Made by a program: the position numbers and the translations under genes | Shown here: piece after piece, positions 46,545 to 56,131 of the stretch | How the letters are laid out: each line of letters begins with the position of its first letter | Position numbering within the stretch: position 1 is the stretch's first letter | The notes under the pieces: model-generated | Seen by the model: only the letters and a program-made list of their open reading frames with translations | Told to the model about the DNA's origin: nothing | The model's database searches: none | Source of the DNA: JAJEFO01 sp009843725 | GTDB lineage: Bacteria > Pseudomonadota > Alphaproteobacteria > Rhodobacterales > Rhodobacteraceae | Direction: 5' to 3' | Assembly: GCA_965243215.1 (NCBI GenBank) | Contig: CBDEUJ010000005.1 | Location: forward strand, 806,001 to 870,000 | Length of the DNA stretch: 64,000 nucleotides

Positions 46545-46994
46545 ATGGGGTTCGAAAGCTTCATGCACCTCGCCCTTGAGGAAGCTCGCGCCGCCGCAAG
46601 TCGGGGCGAAGTGCCGGTGGGTGCCGTCCTGATCGGCCCTGGCCGAGAAATCCTGGCGCGCGATGGAAACCGGACGCGCGAGTTGTCCGATCCGACTGCA
46701 CATGCGGAGATTCTGGTCATTCGTGCCGCAACGATGCGCCTGGGCTCCGAACGCCTGACCGGGTCCGACCTCTACGTCACGCTGGAACCCTGCGCGATGT
46801 GCGCGGCAGCGATCTCGGCAGCCCGGATCGCACGCCTCTACTACGGCGCACCCGATCCGAAGTCCGGCGGGGTCGCCCACGGCGCGCGCGTGTTCTCGCA
46901 TCCGCAGGCGCACCACGCACCCGAGGTCTATGACGGCATTGGCGCGGAGGCTTCCGCGAAGCTCCTACGGGAGATGTTCCAGGACAAGCGCTGA
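46545..46994 (+). CDS. tadA: tRNA-specific adenosine deaminase
   Basis: Predicted 149 aa. Zinc-deaminase motifs are complete: PTAHAEILVIRAA (His ligand and proton-shuttling Glu) near residue 53 and EPCAMCAAAI (two Cys ligands) near 85. The family's GAPDPKSGGVAHGARVF stretch follows. It converts A34 to inosine in the tRNA-Arg(ACG) anticodon and is normally essential. It is an isolated housekeeping gene among decayed genes. Confidence 0.93.
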   Translation: MGFESFMHLALEEARAAASRGEVPVGAVLIGPGREILARDGNRTRELSDPTAHAEILVIRAATMRLGSERLTGSDLYVTLEPCAMCAAAISAARIARLYYGAPDPKSGGVAHGARVFSHPQAHHAPEVYDGIGAEASAKLLREMFQDKR

Positions 46995-47147
46995 CGGAGC
47001 CAGGAGCCACCGCATGCGGCGATGCTCTCTCGGCGGGCGCGGTCCCCGGCACGGACGCGGCGATCCTCCAGATGCATCTGCTGTTCGCCGACGTGATGGT
47101 AGTCGTGCTCTCGAACGGCGAGATCAACGAGCTACAAGTCGGCCTCG

Positions 47148-47456
47148 ATGACGCACCGAGCATGCGCTGTTCCCGAGGCACGGCAGGGTCAGGTCGAGCG
47201 CGCCGATGCGGGCGCCGCCATGGCATTTCTTCCCTGCATGCCACTGCGCTGGAACGACGATGGGACCGTCAGCGCGGATGCGATTCGTCTGGTGCTGGCG
47301 CTCGACCATCCGGTCCACGACTGCGTGTACCTTGCGCTCGCGTTCCGCATCGGCGCGACAGTGGTGACGGCGGACCGTCGATTTGTGACGGCGGTTGCAT
47401 CGACCGAGCATTGCGGGGCAGTGATGACGCTGAACGACTACGCGGGAACTCGATGA
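47148..47456 (+). pseudogene. VapC-like PIN-domain toxin, 5' part missing
   Basis: The last ~90 codons match the C-terminal two-thirds of VapC: EARQGQV, LPLRW-type segment, LALDHPVHDCVYLALAFRIG with a conserved Asp, and ATVVTADRRFVTAVA with the second acidic site. The N-terminal VVDAS strand with the first catalytic Asp is absent upstream, as is a VapB antitoxin gene. Probably a relic of a toxin-antitoxin module. Confidence 0.7.
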
Positions 47457-48053
47457 TCACGAGCTTTGTTCGTGGTTTTGGGCGGTCGGAACGGAAGAAG
47501 GCGAACGATGCCAGGAAACTCCGGTCGCGGCGACACGCAGGCTCACGGATATCGCGTCCATGGGAAATGTCCCGGATAGAGCAAGTATCGCGCCCGTCGC
47601 CTCCATAGCCAGAGATGCGTCTACGTTGCAAAGGCCCAAAGGGAGATCGACGGCGAAGCCAGGACCTTCGCGCCGCAGCATGCGGTCGGCGAGCATGTCC
47701 GCGACGTCCGCAGGACCGCCTCGCAGCACCGCGAGCAGTCAATGGGTTGCGGCGACAGGAACCAAGGTCAACTTGGACATGGATGCAAGCGCAAGGAGAT
47801 TGGCACGGACGCCTGGAATGCGCGTGACGTTTCCAGAGATTGTGCTCTCAACCAGCCGCCTCGGCAATTGGTCGAGGCAACAAGGCCAAAGCGGCAACAG
47901 TGCTCTTGTCGTGGCTCCTCGCGTCGGCGCCGACGGCGCTGACGTCCCTCAAGAACGCCTCAAGGCTCGCGGCGCGGCACACGCGCCGATGGAATCTTCG
48001 AATGCCACCACAGGCCACGCAAGCCGGCAGCCGCCGAAAGCGCACGACAAGGA
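47457..48053. other. Gene-free stretch
   Basis: About 600 bp between the PIN relic and the UPF0173 hydrolase. Open frames on both strands lack recognisable domains, though a leftward frame at 47457-47729 has a fairly protein-like composition and could be a remnant. Confidence 0.4.
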
Positions 48054-48746
48054 TCAGATTTCAAGCGTCTCCATCACGTTCGGGGTGCGCACGTCCACGC
48101 CGGGCAAGCCAGCTACGAGTTCGTCCGCCGTCTGGGCGAGAATCGGAAAGGTCTTGTAGTGGCAGGGAATCACTGTCTTGAAATTGAAGTACCTCTTCGC
48201 CGCCCAGGCTGCGCCCTTCATGTCCATCGTGAAGTGCCCGCCGGCGCAGAGAATCCCGATGTCCGGCGCGTGGTATTCGCCGATCCAGGCCATGTCCGCC
48301 ATGATGTCGGTGTCGCCCGACACGTAGATGCAATGTCCTTCCCCACGGATGATGTACCCGGCCTCGGCGCCTGCATAGACCGGCCCTGCATCAGAACCGA
48401 GCGAGGACGAGTGGGTCGCCGCGACCATCGAGACCGCGACCCTGCCCAGATGCACCGTGCCGCCCTTGTTGAATCCCACCGTCGCCACGCCCTCGGTCGC
48501 CTCCCAATGACCCATCAGGTCGTAGATGCCGACCAGCGGCGCCCCGGTCTCCCGTGACAGGGCAAGCGCATCTCCCGTGTGATCGCCATGCCCATGGGTC
48601 AGAAGGATGTGGGTGGCGTCCTTTGTTGCAGCGTCCCGGCTCTCCTCAGGGAAAACGGGGTTGCCGCTCAACCAAGGGTCCAGGAGCAGTGCCTGGTCCT
48701 CGATCTCGATCCGGAATCCGCCATGGCCCAGCCAGGTGAGTTTCAT
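48054..48746 (-). CDS. UPF0173 metal-dependent hydrolase (metallo-beta-lactamase fold)
   Basis: Predicted 230 aa from the ATG at 48746, which has a strong GGGAGG site. The start MKLTWLGHGGFRIE is typical of UPF0173. The metal-binding HGHGDHTGDAL motif is near residue 55, followed by VAATHSSSLG, YVSGDTDIMADM and a late VIPCHYKTFP, giving the full set of His and Asp ligands. Biochemical role of the family is not settled. Divergent from the ceramidase-family gene with only 44 bp between start codons. Confidence 0.92.
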   Translation of the reverse strand: MKLTWLGHGGFRIEIEDQALLLDPWLSGNPVFPEESRDAATKDATHILLTHGHGDHTGDALALSRETGAPLVGIYDLMGHWEATEGVATVGFNKGGTVHLGRVAVSMVAATHSSSLGSDAGPVYAGAEAGYIIRGEGHCIYVSGDTDIMADMAWIGEYHAPDIGILCAGGHFTMDMKGAAWAAKRYFNFKTVIPCHYKTFPILAQTADELVAGLPGVDVRTPNVMETLEI

Positions 48747-48790
48747 TTGCACCTCCCATATGTCCTGCATTCAGGATAACAGGAGACGAC

Positions 48791-49426
48791 ATGGACTTGA
48801 CAGGCACAATCGACGGATATTGCGAACGGACGGATCCCACATTCTGGTCCGAGCCCGTCAACGCAGTCACCAACCTGGCCTTCCTCGTGGCCGCAATCGT
48901 GATGTGGGCACGAACGCGCGGCATGCCGGCAGGACAGATGCTGTCGGCGCTCCTCTTCCTGATCGGCGTCGGGTCGGGACTGTTCCACACCTTTGCAACG
49001 GGATGGGCCGCGCTGGCTGACGTCGCGGCAATCGTGATCTTCACGTTGGCCTATCTCTACCTTGCAAACCGCGACTTCATGGGTTGGCCGGTCTGGATTT
49101 CAGGTCTCGGCACCTTGGCCTTCCTGCCATATTCCCTGGTCCTGACGCGGGTCTTCGAAACGCTGCCGTTCTTCGCGATATCGAGCTTCTATTGGCCCCT
49201 GCCCCTTCTCATCCTCGCCTACTCGGCGCTGCTGCTGCGATCCGCCCCGGTGACGTCCCGCAATCTTGCGGCCGGCGCGGGAATCCTTTGCGGTTCGCTT
49301 GCGGCCAGGTCCGTGGACGAACTGTTCTGCATGGCCTTCCCGCTGGGAACGCATTTCGTCTGGCATCTGTTGAACGCGATCATGCTCGGCTGGATGATCG
49401 AGACCTGGCGTCGCCACAGATCCTGA
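48791..49426 (+). CDS. Ceramidase-family membrane protein
   Basis: Predicted 211 aa with about six or seven membrane segments. Motifs of the alkaline ceramidase/PAQR-like superfamily are visible: FWSEPVNAVTNLAFLVAAIV at residue ~18, SGLFHTFATGWAALADV (His and Asp metal ligands) near 64, and THFVWHLLNAIMLGW (two His) near 187. Relatives hydrolyse amide bonds in membrane lipids. Bacterial members are poorly characterised, so the lipid substrate is unknown. Confidence 0.88.
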   Translation: MDLTGTIDGYCERTDPTFWSEPVNAVTNLAFLVAAIVMWARTRGMPAGQMLSALLFLIGVGSGLFHTFATGWAALADVAAIVIFTLAYLYLANRDFMGWPVWISGLGTLAFLPYSLVLTRVFETLPFFAISSFYWPLPLLILAYSALLLRSAPVTSRNLAAGAGILCGSLAARSVDELFCMAFPLGTHFVWHLLNAIMLGWMIETWRRHRS

Positions 49427-49951
49427 TCCGGCGCTTCCCGGGCCAGGCTTGAACGGAACGCGAATGGCGCACGGCAACGCCAGGCAGTCTTTCCCTTTGT
49501 TCATTGTCGAACCGTTGCGCGACGGCCTTGGAAATCCATTGGTGGACTTCCCCGGCGAAACGCGAGGACCTGCGGCGAAACAGGAAAGGCCGTCTGGCCG
49601 AGAAAGGCGAGAAGGCTCTCGGCATCGAGAGATGCCCGACCGCCTGACAGCAGGGCAGCATGCCGAAAGGCCCCGCCAGGGAGGCGACAAGCATCCGGAA
49701 TGCCGCTGCAGGGGACCCGATGGCAAACAGGCCGACGCCGAACCGCCGGAAACCCGGCCAAGGCGACCGGTCAGGGGCGTGACCCCTGGATCCCGAAGGG
49801 CGCGGGTCGGGTTGCGGACCACGCACTTCGAACCCGGGACGCCGCTCCCTGGACACGATGCAGACGAGATTGCGCCATCACCGGACAAGACCCTTGCGGG
49901 GGTCAAATCCGGCATCCCGTGCGCTCGCCCCAAAGCAGGCGAACGGCTTTC
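49427..49951. other. Gene-free stretch
   Basis: About 525 bp between convergent genes. No recognisable protein in either direction and no obvious strong terminator. Confidence 0.45.
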
Positions 49952-51991
49952 TCAAATCAAGAGTGTCGGGCGCTCACGTTTGAAGATGCGGTCGGCGGGT
50001 TCGCTTCCCAGAAGTTCGCGGGCGTGCCGGTGGCCGGAATAGACGGCGGCCTGGATCGTTCCGGGAACTTCGGCGTCGCCGATGGTGCGGTGCGGGATGT
50101 CGCGACCGTGCAGCTCGCGTGACAGTTCATCGTCCGGCATCCGGTTGGTGACGGATATCAATGTCGATCCGAGAATCGGGTCGACCCGGTCACCGGTATC
50201 CGATCGCACGATGTGCAGGGCGCCGTTTTCCCAACTCGTGGCCGTCGAGTTTGGATACATGCTCACGCCGGACGCCTTCAATTCGGCGATCATCCTTGGT
50301 TGCTCAAGTGTGCTCGTCATCCAGCCCCCGATGATCGGTGCACCGGTCACGATGTGGACGTCATGCCCCTTGTCCGCGAGATGCGCCGCAAGCGCGTTGG
50401 CCATGTAATAGTGATCGTCATCATAGATGACGACCTCTTCACCAGGCACCGCCCCATTCAGGATGTCGTCGGGGGTCAGCGCATGATCAGCGAAACCCTC
50501 GATTGACGTCAGGTTGGAACGGCCGCGTCCGTCATCCAGCCAGTGCGCACCTGTCCCGACGAGAACTTCGTCGGCGTTGAACTCCGCTATTGCGTCAGCA
50601 TCCAGGTTGCTGTTCGGAAACAGGCTGACATTTGACATCTGTTGCAGCTGATGCAGCCGGTAGTCGCGCACCCGACCCCAGGACGACAGGTTCTTGATCC
50701 CCGCCTCCCTTGCGACCCGCCCGCCCAGCTCCGGCGCCTTGTCTGCGACCGTGACTTCGTGCCCGGCACGCGCCAGCGTCAGCGCCGCCTCAAGCCCGGC
50801 AGGACCGCCTCCGACGATCAGGACACTCCTTGTCTCATCCGACCTTGGCACGAATTCAGGATGCCAGCCGCGGCGCCACTCCTCGGAGACGGTGGGATTC
50901 TGGGTGCAGCGCACGTGAATGCCGGACACTTCGACCGAGACGCACACATTGCATCCAATGCACTCGCGTATGTCGTCGGCCCGGCCTTCCCGGACCTTGG
51001 CAGGCAGGAAGGGATCCGCGATGGAGGCCCTCGCGCTGCCGATGATGTCGAGCACGCCGCGCCTGACCTGGCTGACCATTGCATCAGGCGAGGTGAACCG
51101 GCCGACTCCCAGGACCGGCTTTTGGGTCACCTGCTTGACGAATCTTGTTACGTCTTCCTGAAAGCCTTCCTGCTCGTAGCGCGACGTGCTGCTGTCTGCA
51201 CTCCAGCCCGAGACGTTGACGTCCCAGAGATCGGGCAATTCGGCCAATGCCTCCACGGCGTCGCGTCCTTCCCCGTCGAACCGGATGCGCTTGGGACCGG
51301 ACGCTTCGTGCACCGCAAGGCGCAAAGCAATTGCCATTTCTCCGGCAGCTTCGTCCAACGCGTCCTCCAGGACCTCGCGCAGAAGCCGCAGGCGGTTTCC
51401 GAAGGAGCCGCCATATTCATCGGTTCGGAGATTGTAGGCTGGCTGCAGGAAATGCCACAGGATCGATGCGTCATGCGCCGCATAGACATAGGCGATGTCG
51501 TAGCCGGCCTTCTTCGCGCGCCCGACTGCAGCCCGGTGCGACTGCCGCAAGCGCCGGATGTCGGACTTGTCCATTGCCTTTGCTGAATAGGGCATTTCCG
51601 GCTTCAGCGATGGCATGCTCGACGGCCCAAGGACCGGATAGCCGTTTTCGACACCACGTGACCTCAGTCCCGTATGGCCAAGTTCGATCGACGCCAGCGA
51701 CCCATGTTCATGGATCCTTTCAACCGAACGCGCGTGCACCTTGACGTCACCGTCGTCCCAAAGTCGTTCATAGGGCAGGCCTGAGAGATCCGACGTCGGA
51801 TCGATCTCGGTCAATTGCATCCCCACGATGCCCCAGCCGCCTTCGGCTCGCATCGCGCGGTTGCCGATGGCGCCGTTGGGCTGAAGATAGGAGTTGCCGT
51901 TGGCGTAAGGCGCCGCCGAGAACCGGTTGGGCGCCGTGACCGGCCCGATCCGGACCGGTTCGAACAGGACCTGATGTCTCTGATCAGCCAT
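49952..51991 (-). CDS. Old Yellow Enzyme/trimethylamine dehydrogenase-type flavoprotein
   Basis: Predicted 679 aa. The N-terminal TIM barrel (residues 1-~340; LFEPVRIGPVTAPNRFSAAP, IELGHTGLRSRG) binds FMN. A 4Fe-4S motif (CIGCNVCVSVEVSGIHVRC) at ~350 is followed by an FAD/NAD Rossmann domain (SVLIVGGGPAGLEAALTLAR). This three-part layout is shared by trimethylamine and dimethylamine dehydrogenases, stachydrine-type demethylases and 2,4-dienoyl-CoA reductase. The barrel contains YVYAAHDASILWHFLQPAYN. Its place at the end of an operon with a GcvT-type demethylase favours oxidative N-demethylation. Substrate not determinable. Starts 3 bp after the Tm-1-like gene. Confidence 0.9.
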   Translation of the reverse strand: MADQRHQVLFEPVRIGPVTAPNRFSAAPYANGNSYLQPNGAIGNRAMRAEGGWGIVGMQLTEIDPTSDLSGLPYERLWDDGDVKVHARSVERIHEHGSLASIELGHTGLRSRGVENGYPVLGPSSMPSLKPEMPYSAKAMDKSDIRRLRQSHRAAVGRAKKAGYDIAYVYAAHDASILWHFLQPAYNLRTDEYGGSFGNRLRLLREVLEDALDEAAGEMAIALRLAVHEASGPKRIRFDGEGRDAVEALAELPDLWDVNVSGWSADSSTSRYEQEGFQEDVTRFVKQVTQKPVLGVGRFTSPDAMVSQVRRGVLDIIGSARASIADPFLPAKVREGRADDIRECIGCNVCVSVEVSGIHVRCTQNPTVSEEWRRGWHPEFVPRSDETRSVLIVGGGPAGLEAALTLARAGHEVTVADKAPELGGRVAREAGIKNLSSWGRVRDYRLHQLQQMSNVSLFPNSNLDADAIAEFNADEVLVGTGAHWLDDGRGRSNLTSIEGFADHALTPDDILNGAVPGEEVVIYDDDHYYMANALAAHLADKGHDVHIVTGAPIIGGWMTSTLEQPRMIAELKASGVSMYPNSTATSWENGALHIVRSDTGDRVDPILGSTLISVTNRMPDDELSRELHGRDIPHRTIGDAEVPGTIQAAVYSGHRHARELLGSEPADRIFKRERPTLLI

Positions 51992-51994
51992 GGC

Positions 51995-53233
51995 TCACTC
52001 CATCCTGATGGTTCCGTCAGCGACCCAGCCGTCGATGATTTCCACGACCTTCTCCGAGAACGCCAGGTCGTTGATGTGGCAATCCATCACCGTCAGCTGG
52101 ACAGGCGCGGTCATCTCCGCCTTGTAGGCCTCGACCATGACTGCCAGCGCCTCGGGATCGTGGGCAGGCATGCCTTCGGTGTCCCAGGCGTGGATGCCGT
52201 GGGTCGGCAGTACAAACTGGACGGGGCCTTTCGAATTCTTGAGTCGCCTCGCGACCTCCCTGGCAAGGTCGCGGCGTTCCTCGGCGGTGAGGGCGGCCGA
52301 GGCGATCAGGCGGTTGTGAGCGTGGAACTGGCGGTCGCGAAAGAGCTCGGGCACCGGCTGCCAGGCCGCGAAGTCGATCATGTCGCCGAATCCTGGCGCG
52401 GCTATGATCGGCGTGCCCCGACGCCCCGCCGCGGTCATCCGGTGCGCGCCGGCATTGACGACGGAGCCGACCATCAAGTTGCCGATCTCGGCAACGGCAA
52501 GCTCCAGGACACAGGCGAAATAGCCCTGTTCGGCAAGGCTCTCCATCGCCATGCCGCCCATGCCGGTGCCGTGAAACACCGCCAGCGAAAACCCGCGGTC
52601 GATCAGCGGCTGGCGCAGGTGCACCATGTATTGCAGCGCTGAAGACCCGAAGCTGACCATGCCGATGACCGGGCGGTCCGGGTCTGGCGCCACCACGGCC
52701 TGCGCAGCGCCCCAGACCGCTCCCGCCGCCTGGCTGAGCGTCGCCATGCAAATGTCGTTCAGCCCGTAGAGGCCGCCGGCCCACAGGATCATCTGGATGT
52801 CCGCAGAAAGACGCTCGGGCGGGATCAGGGCGGAAAAGGCAACGGTCGAGACCACGTATTTCGGCACGCCGATCGGCAAGGCGCGCGCGCAGTCAAGGGC
52901 AAGATCGGTGCCCATCGTGCCGCCCATCGCCAGCATCCCGTGAATGCTGCCGCTCGCGTGAAGGTCCGCGGTCAGTTTCGCGGCCCCCTCGGCCATGATC
53001 TGCATCGCATGGTTCTCGTCGCCGCTGTCAATGGCGTCCTGGATGGTCCTGCCGGCGGCCGCGGCAACCTCGTGCTTCGAAATGTCAGTGGGAGCGTCAG
53101 GATCACCCAGAACGCTCACATCCATCGAGATCACGTTGCCGCCAAGCTTGCGGATGCAATCGCACACGAAATTCAGCTCGGCATCCTTCGTGTCGTAGGT
53201 GCCGATCACCAGGATTGTCCTTGCGTCAGTCAT
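51995..53233 (-). CDS. UPF0261 / Tm-1-like ATP-binding protein
   Basis: Predicted 412 aa. The N-terminus (RTILVIGTYDTKDAELNFVC) and the segments GMLAMGGTMGTDLALDCARA and FGSSALQYMVHLRQPLIDRG identify the Tm-1-like family, named after the tomato virus-resistance protein. The C-terminal half resembles a TIM-barrel signal-transduction domain (AVFHGTGMGGMAMESLAEQG). Bacterial members often sit in catabolic operons, but their reaction is not established. Between the two flavoprotein genes, with short gaps on both sides. Confidence 0.88.
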   Translation of the reverse strand: MTDARTILVIGTYDTKDAELNFVCDCIRKLGGNVISMDVSVLGDPDAPTDISKHEVAAAAGRTIQDAIDSGDENHAMQIMAEGAAKLTADLHASGSIHGMLAMGGTMGTDLALDCARALPIGVPKYVVSTVAFSALIPPERLSADIQMILWAGGLYGLNDICMATLSQAAGAVWGAAQAVVAPDPDRPVIGMVSFGSSALQYMVHLRQPLIDRGFSLAVFHGTGMGGMAMESLAEQGYFACVLELAVAEIGNLMVGSVVNAGAHRMTAAGRRGTPIIAAPGFGDMIDFAAWQPVPELFRDRQFHAHNRLIASAALTAEERRDLAREVARRLKNSKGPVQFVLPTHGIHAWDTEGMPAHDPEALAVMVEAYKAEMTAPVQLTVMDCHINDLAFSEKVVEIIDGWVADGTIRME

Positions 53234-53254
53234 CTTGTCCTCCCAGTTGCTGGT

Positions 53255-55720
53255 CTAGCCCCGCATGATCTCGCCCCCAGGGTCATAGAACGGCGCCAAC
53301 TGAACCTTCAGCGGATACATCTCCCCGGCGATCTGGACGTCGAATCCACCTTCTTCGATCCAGTCCTGGCTGACCCCGTCGCCGCAATGCAGGCTCGCCA
53401 ACCCGACCATGGCTTCGATCCGGAAGCCCCAATCGCCGGACGTCACGAAGCCAACGATCTCGCCGTCCTTCCAGACGGGTTCGTTGTGGCTGAGATACGG
53501 CCCTTCCTCGGCGGTCAGGCCGGGAGCCTTGATGCTGACGGTCCGCCACCTTGTTGCCGGCGCTTCCGCCTCTTTCTGCGCAGCCAGGCGTGCCCTTCCG
53601 ACAAAGTCGGCTTTCGAGAGATCGACGGCAAAGCCAAGCCCGGTCTCGTACGGCGTATCGTCTTCGCCGATGTCATGACCGAAATGGCGAAAGCCCTTTT
53701 CGATCCGGCAGGCATTGAGCGCAAACATCCCCATGTGCCGCAGGCCATGCGGACGACCGGCATCGCAAATGGCCTCGTAAAGCCCCGCTGCAAACTCGGT
53801 CGGGAACAGCATCTCGTAGCCGAGTTCGCCCAGGAAGGACCGCCGGATCACCCGTCCCCGGGCATAGGCCAGATCAACCTCGCGGGCGGCACCGAAGGGA
53901 ATGGCTTCACTCGAGAAGTCGTCAAGGCTGAGACCCTGCAGGATCTCGCGGGACTTCGGGCCGTGGATCGTAAGCAGGCAATGTGCAGAAGTTGCATCGA
54001 AGACCTCGAAGCGCATGTCTTCGTCGGCATGCCGACGAATGTACTGCTGATCGCGGATCTGGCTTGGATGACCGGTGACGACGATGAAGCTGTCCTTGCT
54101 CAGCCGGGTGACGGTGACGTCTGCCTCGATCCCGCCGCTCTTGTTCAGAAACTGCGTGTACACCGAAGCCCCGGGTTCGACATCCATCCGCGCGCCGCAG
54201 ATCCGGTCAAGAACGTGCTGCGCGTCAGGGCCTTGCACCACGATCTTTGCGTACATGGACTGATCGACCAGAACGGCCGCATCACGCGCCGCGATGCATT
54301 CCTGCTGCACGAAACGCGACCAGGGCTTCCAGCGAAGCGACGGCGCATCGACCCAGCCGCCACCCTCAGTGTCGAAATACATCGGGACTTCCCACCCGAT
54401 CCGCTCGGCAAAGCACGCCCCGGCTGCCTCAAGCTCGTGGTGCAGCGCGACGCGGCGGACGCCACGGGCGGAACGGACCTGATGGCCGGGCCAGTGCAAC
54501 CCGTAGTGGAAGCCCACGGATTCCGCGGCCCGGTCCTGATTGTAGCGGGTATTGGCTTGAAAGGGATGTGCGCGTGCCGCCAGGAGCGGCCCCATTGATC
54601 GCGAAGGGCTGCCGTCGATCAACCACTCCGCCATGGTCAAACCGACGCCGCCGGAGTTGAGGATGCCGTTGGAATTCATCCCTGTCGCGACAAAGACGCC
54701 CTGCACATCTTGAGACGGTCCCAGATAAGGGCGGCCATCCGGCGTGAAGCTCTCCGGTCCGCAAAAGAACGTCTGAATGCCCATGGTGGCCAGCGACGGC
54801 ATCCGGGCGAACATCCGTTCCAGTTCAGGCTCCAGATGCTCCATGTCGAACGGAAGCTCGTCGAACTCGAAGTCCTCCGGGATCGGATGATCCTTGGCCC
54901 AGGTCTTGCCTTCCGCCTCGAACGCCCCGATCAGCAACTTGCCGGCATCTTCCTTCCAGTAGGTTCGCTCTTCGCTGATGTTGAGGATGGGTTGGGTCGA
55001 AGGCAGGCCTTCCACGGGTTCCGTCACGATGTAGCAGTGTTCGCAGGCGTGAAGCGGGATCGTGATGCCATGCGACTTGGCAAACAGGTGGCTCCACATT
55101 CCGCCCGCGATCAGGACCTTGTCCGTCGCGATGGCACCACGATCGGTGACAACGCCGACAACCCTTCCATCACGGATTTCCAGACGCTCGACTGCGGTTG
55201 CTTCAAGGACCTGTGCGCCTTGCGCCCTGGCCCCCTTTTGCATTGCGACAGTCACGTCCAGCGGGTTGACCTGCCCGTTTGACGGAACATGAAAGGCGGA
55301 AATCACGTCTTCCGTGACGAGGTCGGGCCAATGCTCCGACAATTCCTCCAAAGGCATCATTCGGGCCGGGACTCCGACACGGTTCGCGTGGTCATTGCTG
55401 CGCAGCAATTGCTCGTGACGCACATCGCTCAGCGCGAGGTTGATCGTGCCGTTCTGCTTGTATCCCGTCGCCTGGCCCGTCTCGACCTCAAGGTCCCGAA
55501 ACAGTTTGGCCGTATATTTTCCCAGTTCCGTCTGGGCCGCGTTGTCGCGCAGCTGGCCGACGATGCCGGCGGCGTGCCAGGTCGTGCCGCATGCGATCTT
55601 TCGCCGTTCGACCAGAACGGCGCGTGTGCCGCGACGGGCCAGATGGTAGAGCGTCGAGACACCAATGACGCCACCGCCGATGATGACAACCGGTGCCTGG
55701 ACTGGAAGGTCTGCCGCCAT
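53255..55720 (-). CDS. FAD-dependent oxidoreductase fused to GcvT (dimethylglycine/sarcosine dehydrogenase-like)
   Basis: Predicted 821 aa. DAO domain at residues 1-~390: PVVIIGGGVIGVSTLYHLAR binds FAD and GTTWHAAGIVGQ carries the His that covalently links FAD in this family. After an FAO-type linker, the GcvT folate-binding domains fill ~430-820 (VLVDQSMYAKIVVQGPDAQH, RRSFLGELGYEMLFP, NACRIEKGFRHFGHDIGEDD). Such enzymes oxidise N-methyl groups and pass the one-carbon unit to tetrahydrofolate. With the TMADH-like gene downstream and the Tct importer upstream, it suggests demethylation of an imported N-methylated amino acid or amine. Confidence 0.9.
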   Translation of the reverse strand: MAADLPVQAPVVIIGGGVIGVSTLYHLARRGTRAVLVERRKIACGTTWHAAGIVGQLRDNAAQTELGKYTAKLFRDLEVETGQATGYKQNGTINLALSDVRHEQLLRSNDHANRVGVPARMMPLEELSEHWPDLVTEDVISAFHVPSNGQVNPLDVTVAMQKGARAQGAQVLEATAVERLEIRDGRVVGVVTDRGAIATDKVLIAGGMWSHLFAKSHGITIPLHACEHCYIVTEPVEGLPSTQPILNISEERTYWKEDAGKLLIGAFEAEGKTWAKDHPIPEDFEFDELPFDMEHLEPELERMFARMPSLATMGIQTFFCGPESFTPDGRPYLGPSQDVQGVFVATGMNSNGILNSGGVGLTMAEWLIDGSPSRSMGPLLAARAHPFQANTRYNQDRAAESVGFHYGLHWPGHQVRSARGVRRVALHHELEAAGACFAERIGWEVPMYFDTEGGGWVDAPSLRWKPWSRFVQQECIAARDAAVLVDQSMYAKIVVQGPDAQHVLDRICGARMDVEPGASVYTQFLNKSGGIEADVTVTRLSKDSFIVVTGHPSQIRDQQYIRRHADEDMRFEVFDATSAHCLLTIHGPKSREILQGLSLDDFSSEAIPFGAAREVDLAYARGRVIRRSFLGELGYEMLFPTEFAAGLYEAICDAGRPHGLRHMGMFALNACRIEKGFRHFGHDIGEDDTPYETGLGFAVDLSKADFVGRARLAAQKEAEAPATRWRTVSIKAPGLTAEEGPYLSHNEPVWKDGEIVGFVTSGDWGFRIEAMVGLASLHCGDGVSQDWIEEGGFDVQIAGEMYPLKVQLAPFYDPGGEIMRG

Positions 55721-55741
55721 GATGACCCTGCCGTCCGGGCG

Positions 55742-56053
55742 TCAGGCCGCGCTCAGGCCAGTGCCGGGCACCGAGATGATCGCTTCGATCTCGCCTCCCG
55801 AAATGGCCAAAGATGGTGACAGGGGGATGTCGCGTCCAGGGTCGCAGGAGTGGCAAAGGTCCATGTTCCACCGGGCACCGGCAGCATTGATGACTGCATT
55901 CCCGTCAAGATCGGCAAACCGCACGCCTGCACCCCTGCTCAGGACATGTGGCGCGTTGGCGCGCATGTCCGCAGGATGCGCCATTGGGTGCCACAGGTGC
56001 TTGACGTTGAATTCCTTCAGGAAATTACTGTCTTTCACGAGGCTTTCTCCCAT
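55742..56053 (-). pseudogene. Class III aminotransferase, N-terminal fragment
   Basis: From the ATG at 56053 about 80 codons match the start of omega-amino-acid aminotransferases (HLWHPMAHPADMRANAPHVL, GAGVRFADLDGNAVINAAG, RWNMDLCHSCDPGRD). The reading then changes to unrelated residues and stops at 55742. The PLP-binding lysine domain (~350 residues) is missing and not found elsewhere in the operon. It sits between tctA and the FAD/GcvT gene, so deletion within a working operon is likely. Confidence 0.75.
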
Positions 56054-56131
56054 CGCCCCCTGGTCCTGACACGTGCGTTTCACGATGTCCGGTTGCCTGT
56101 GCTTCGGCTTGGGGCCTGCGCGGGAAGGCTG

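Noticed and set aside
47457..47729. Leftward 90-codon frame as a gene
   Set aside because: Protein-like composition but no recognised family, no good start signal and decayed surroundings.
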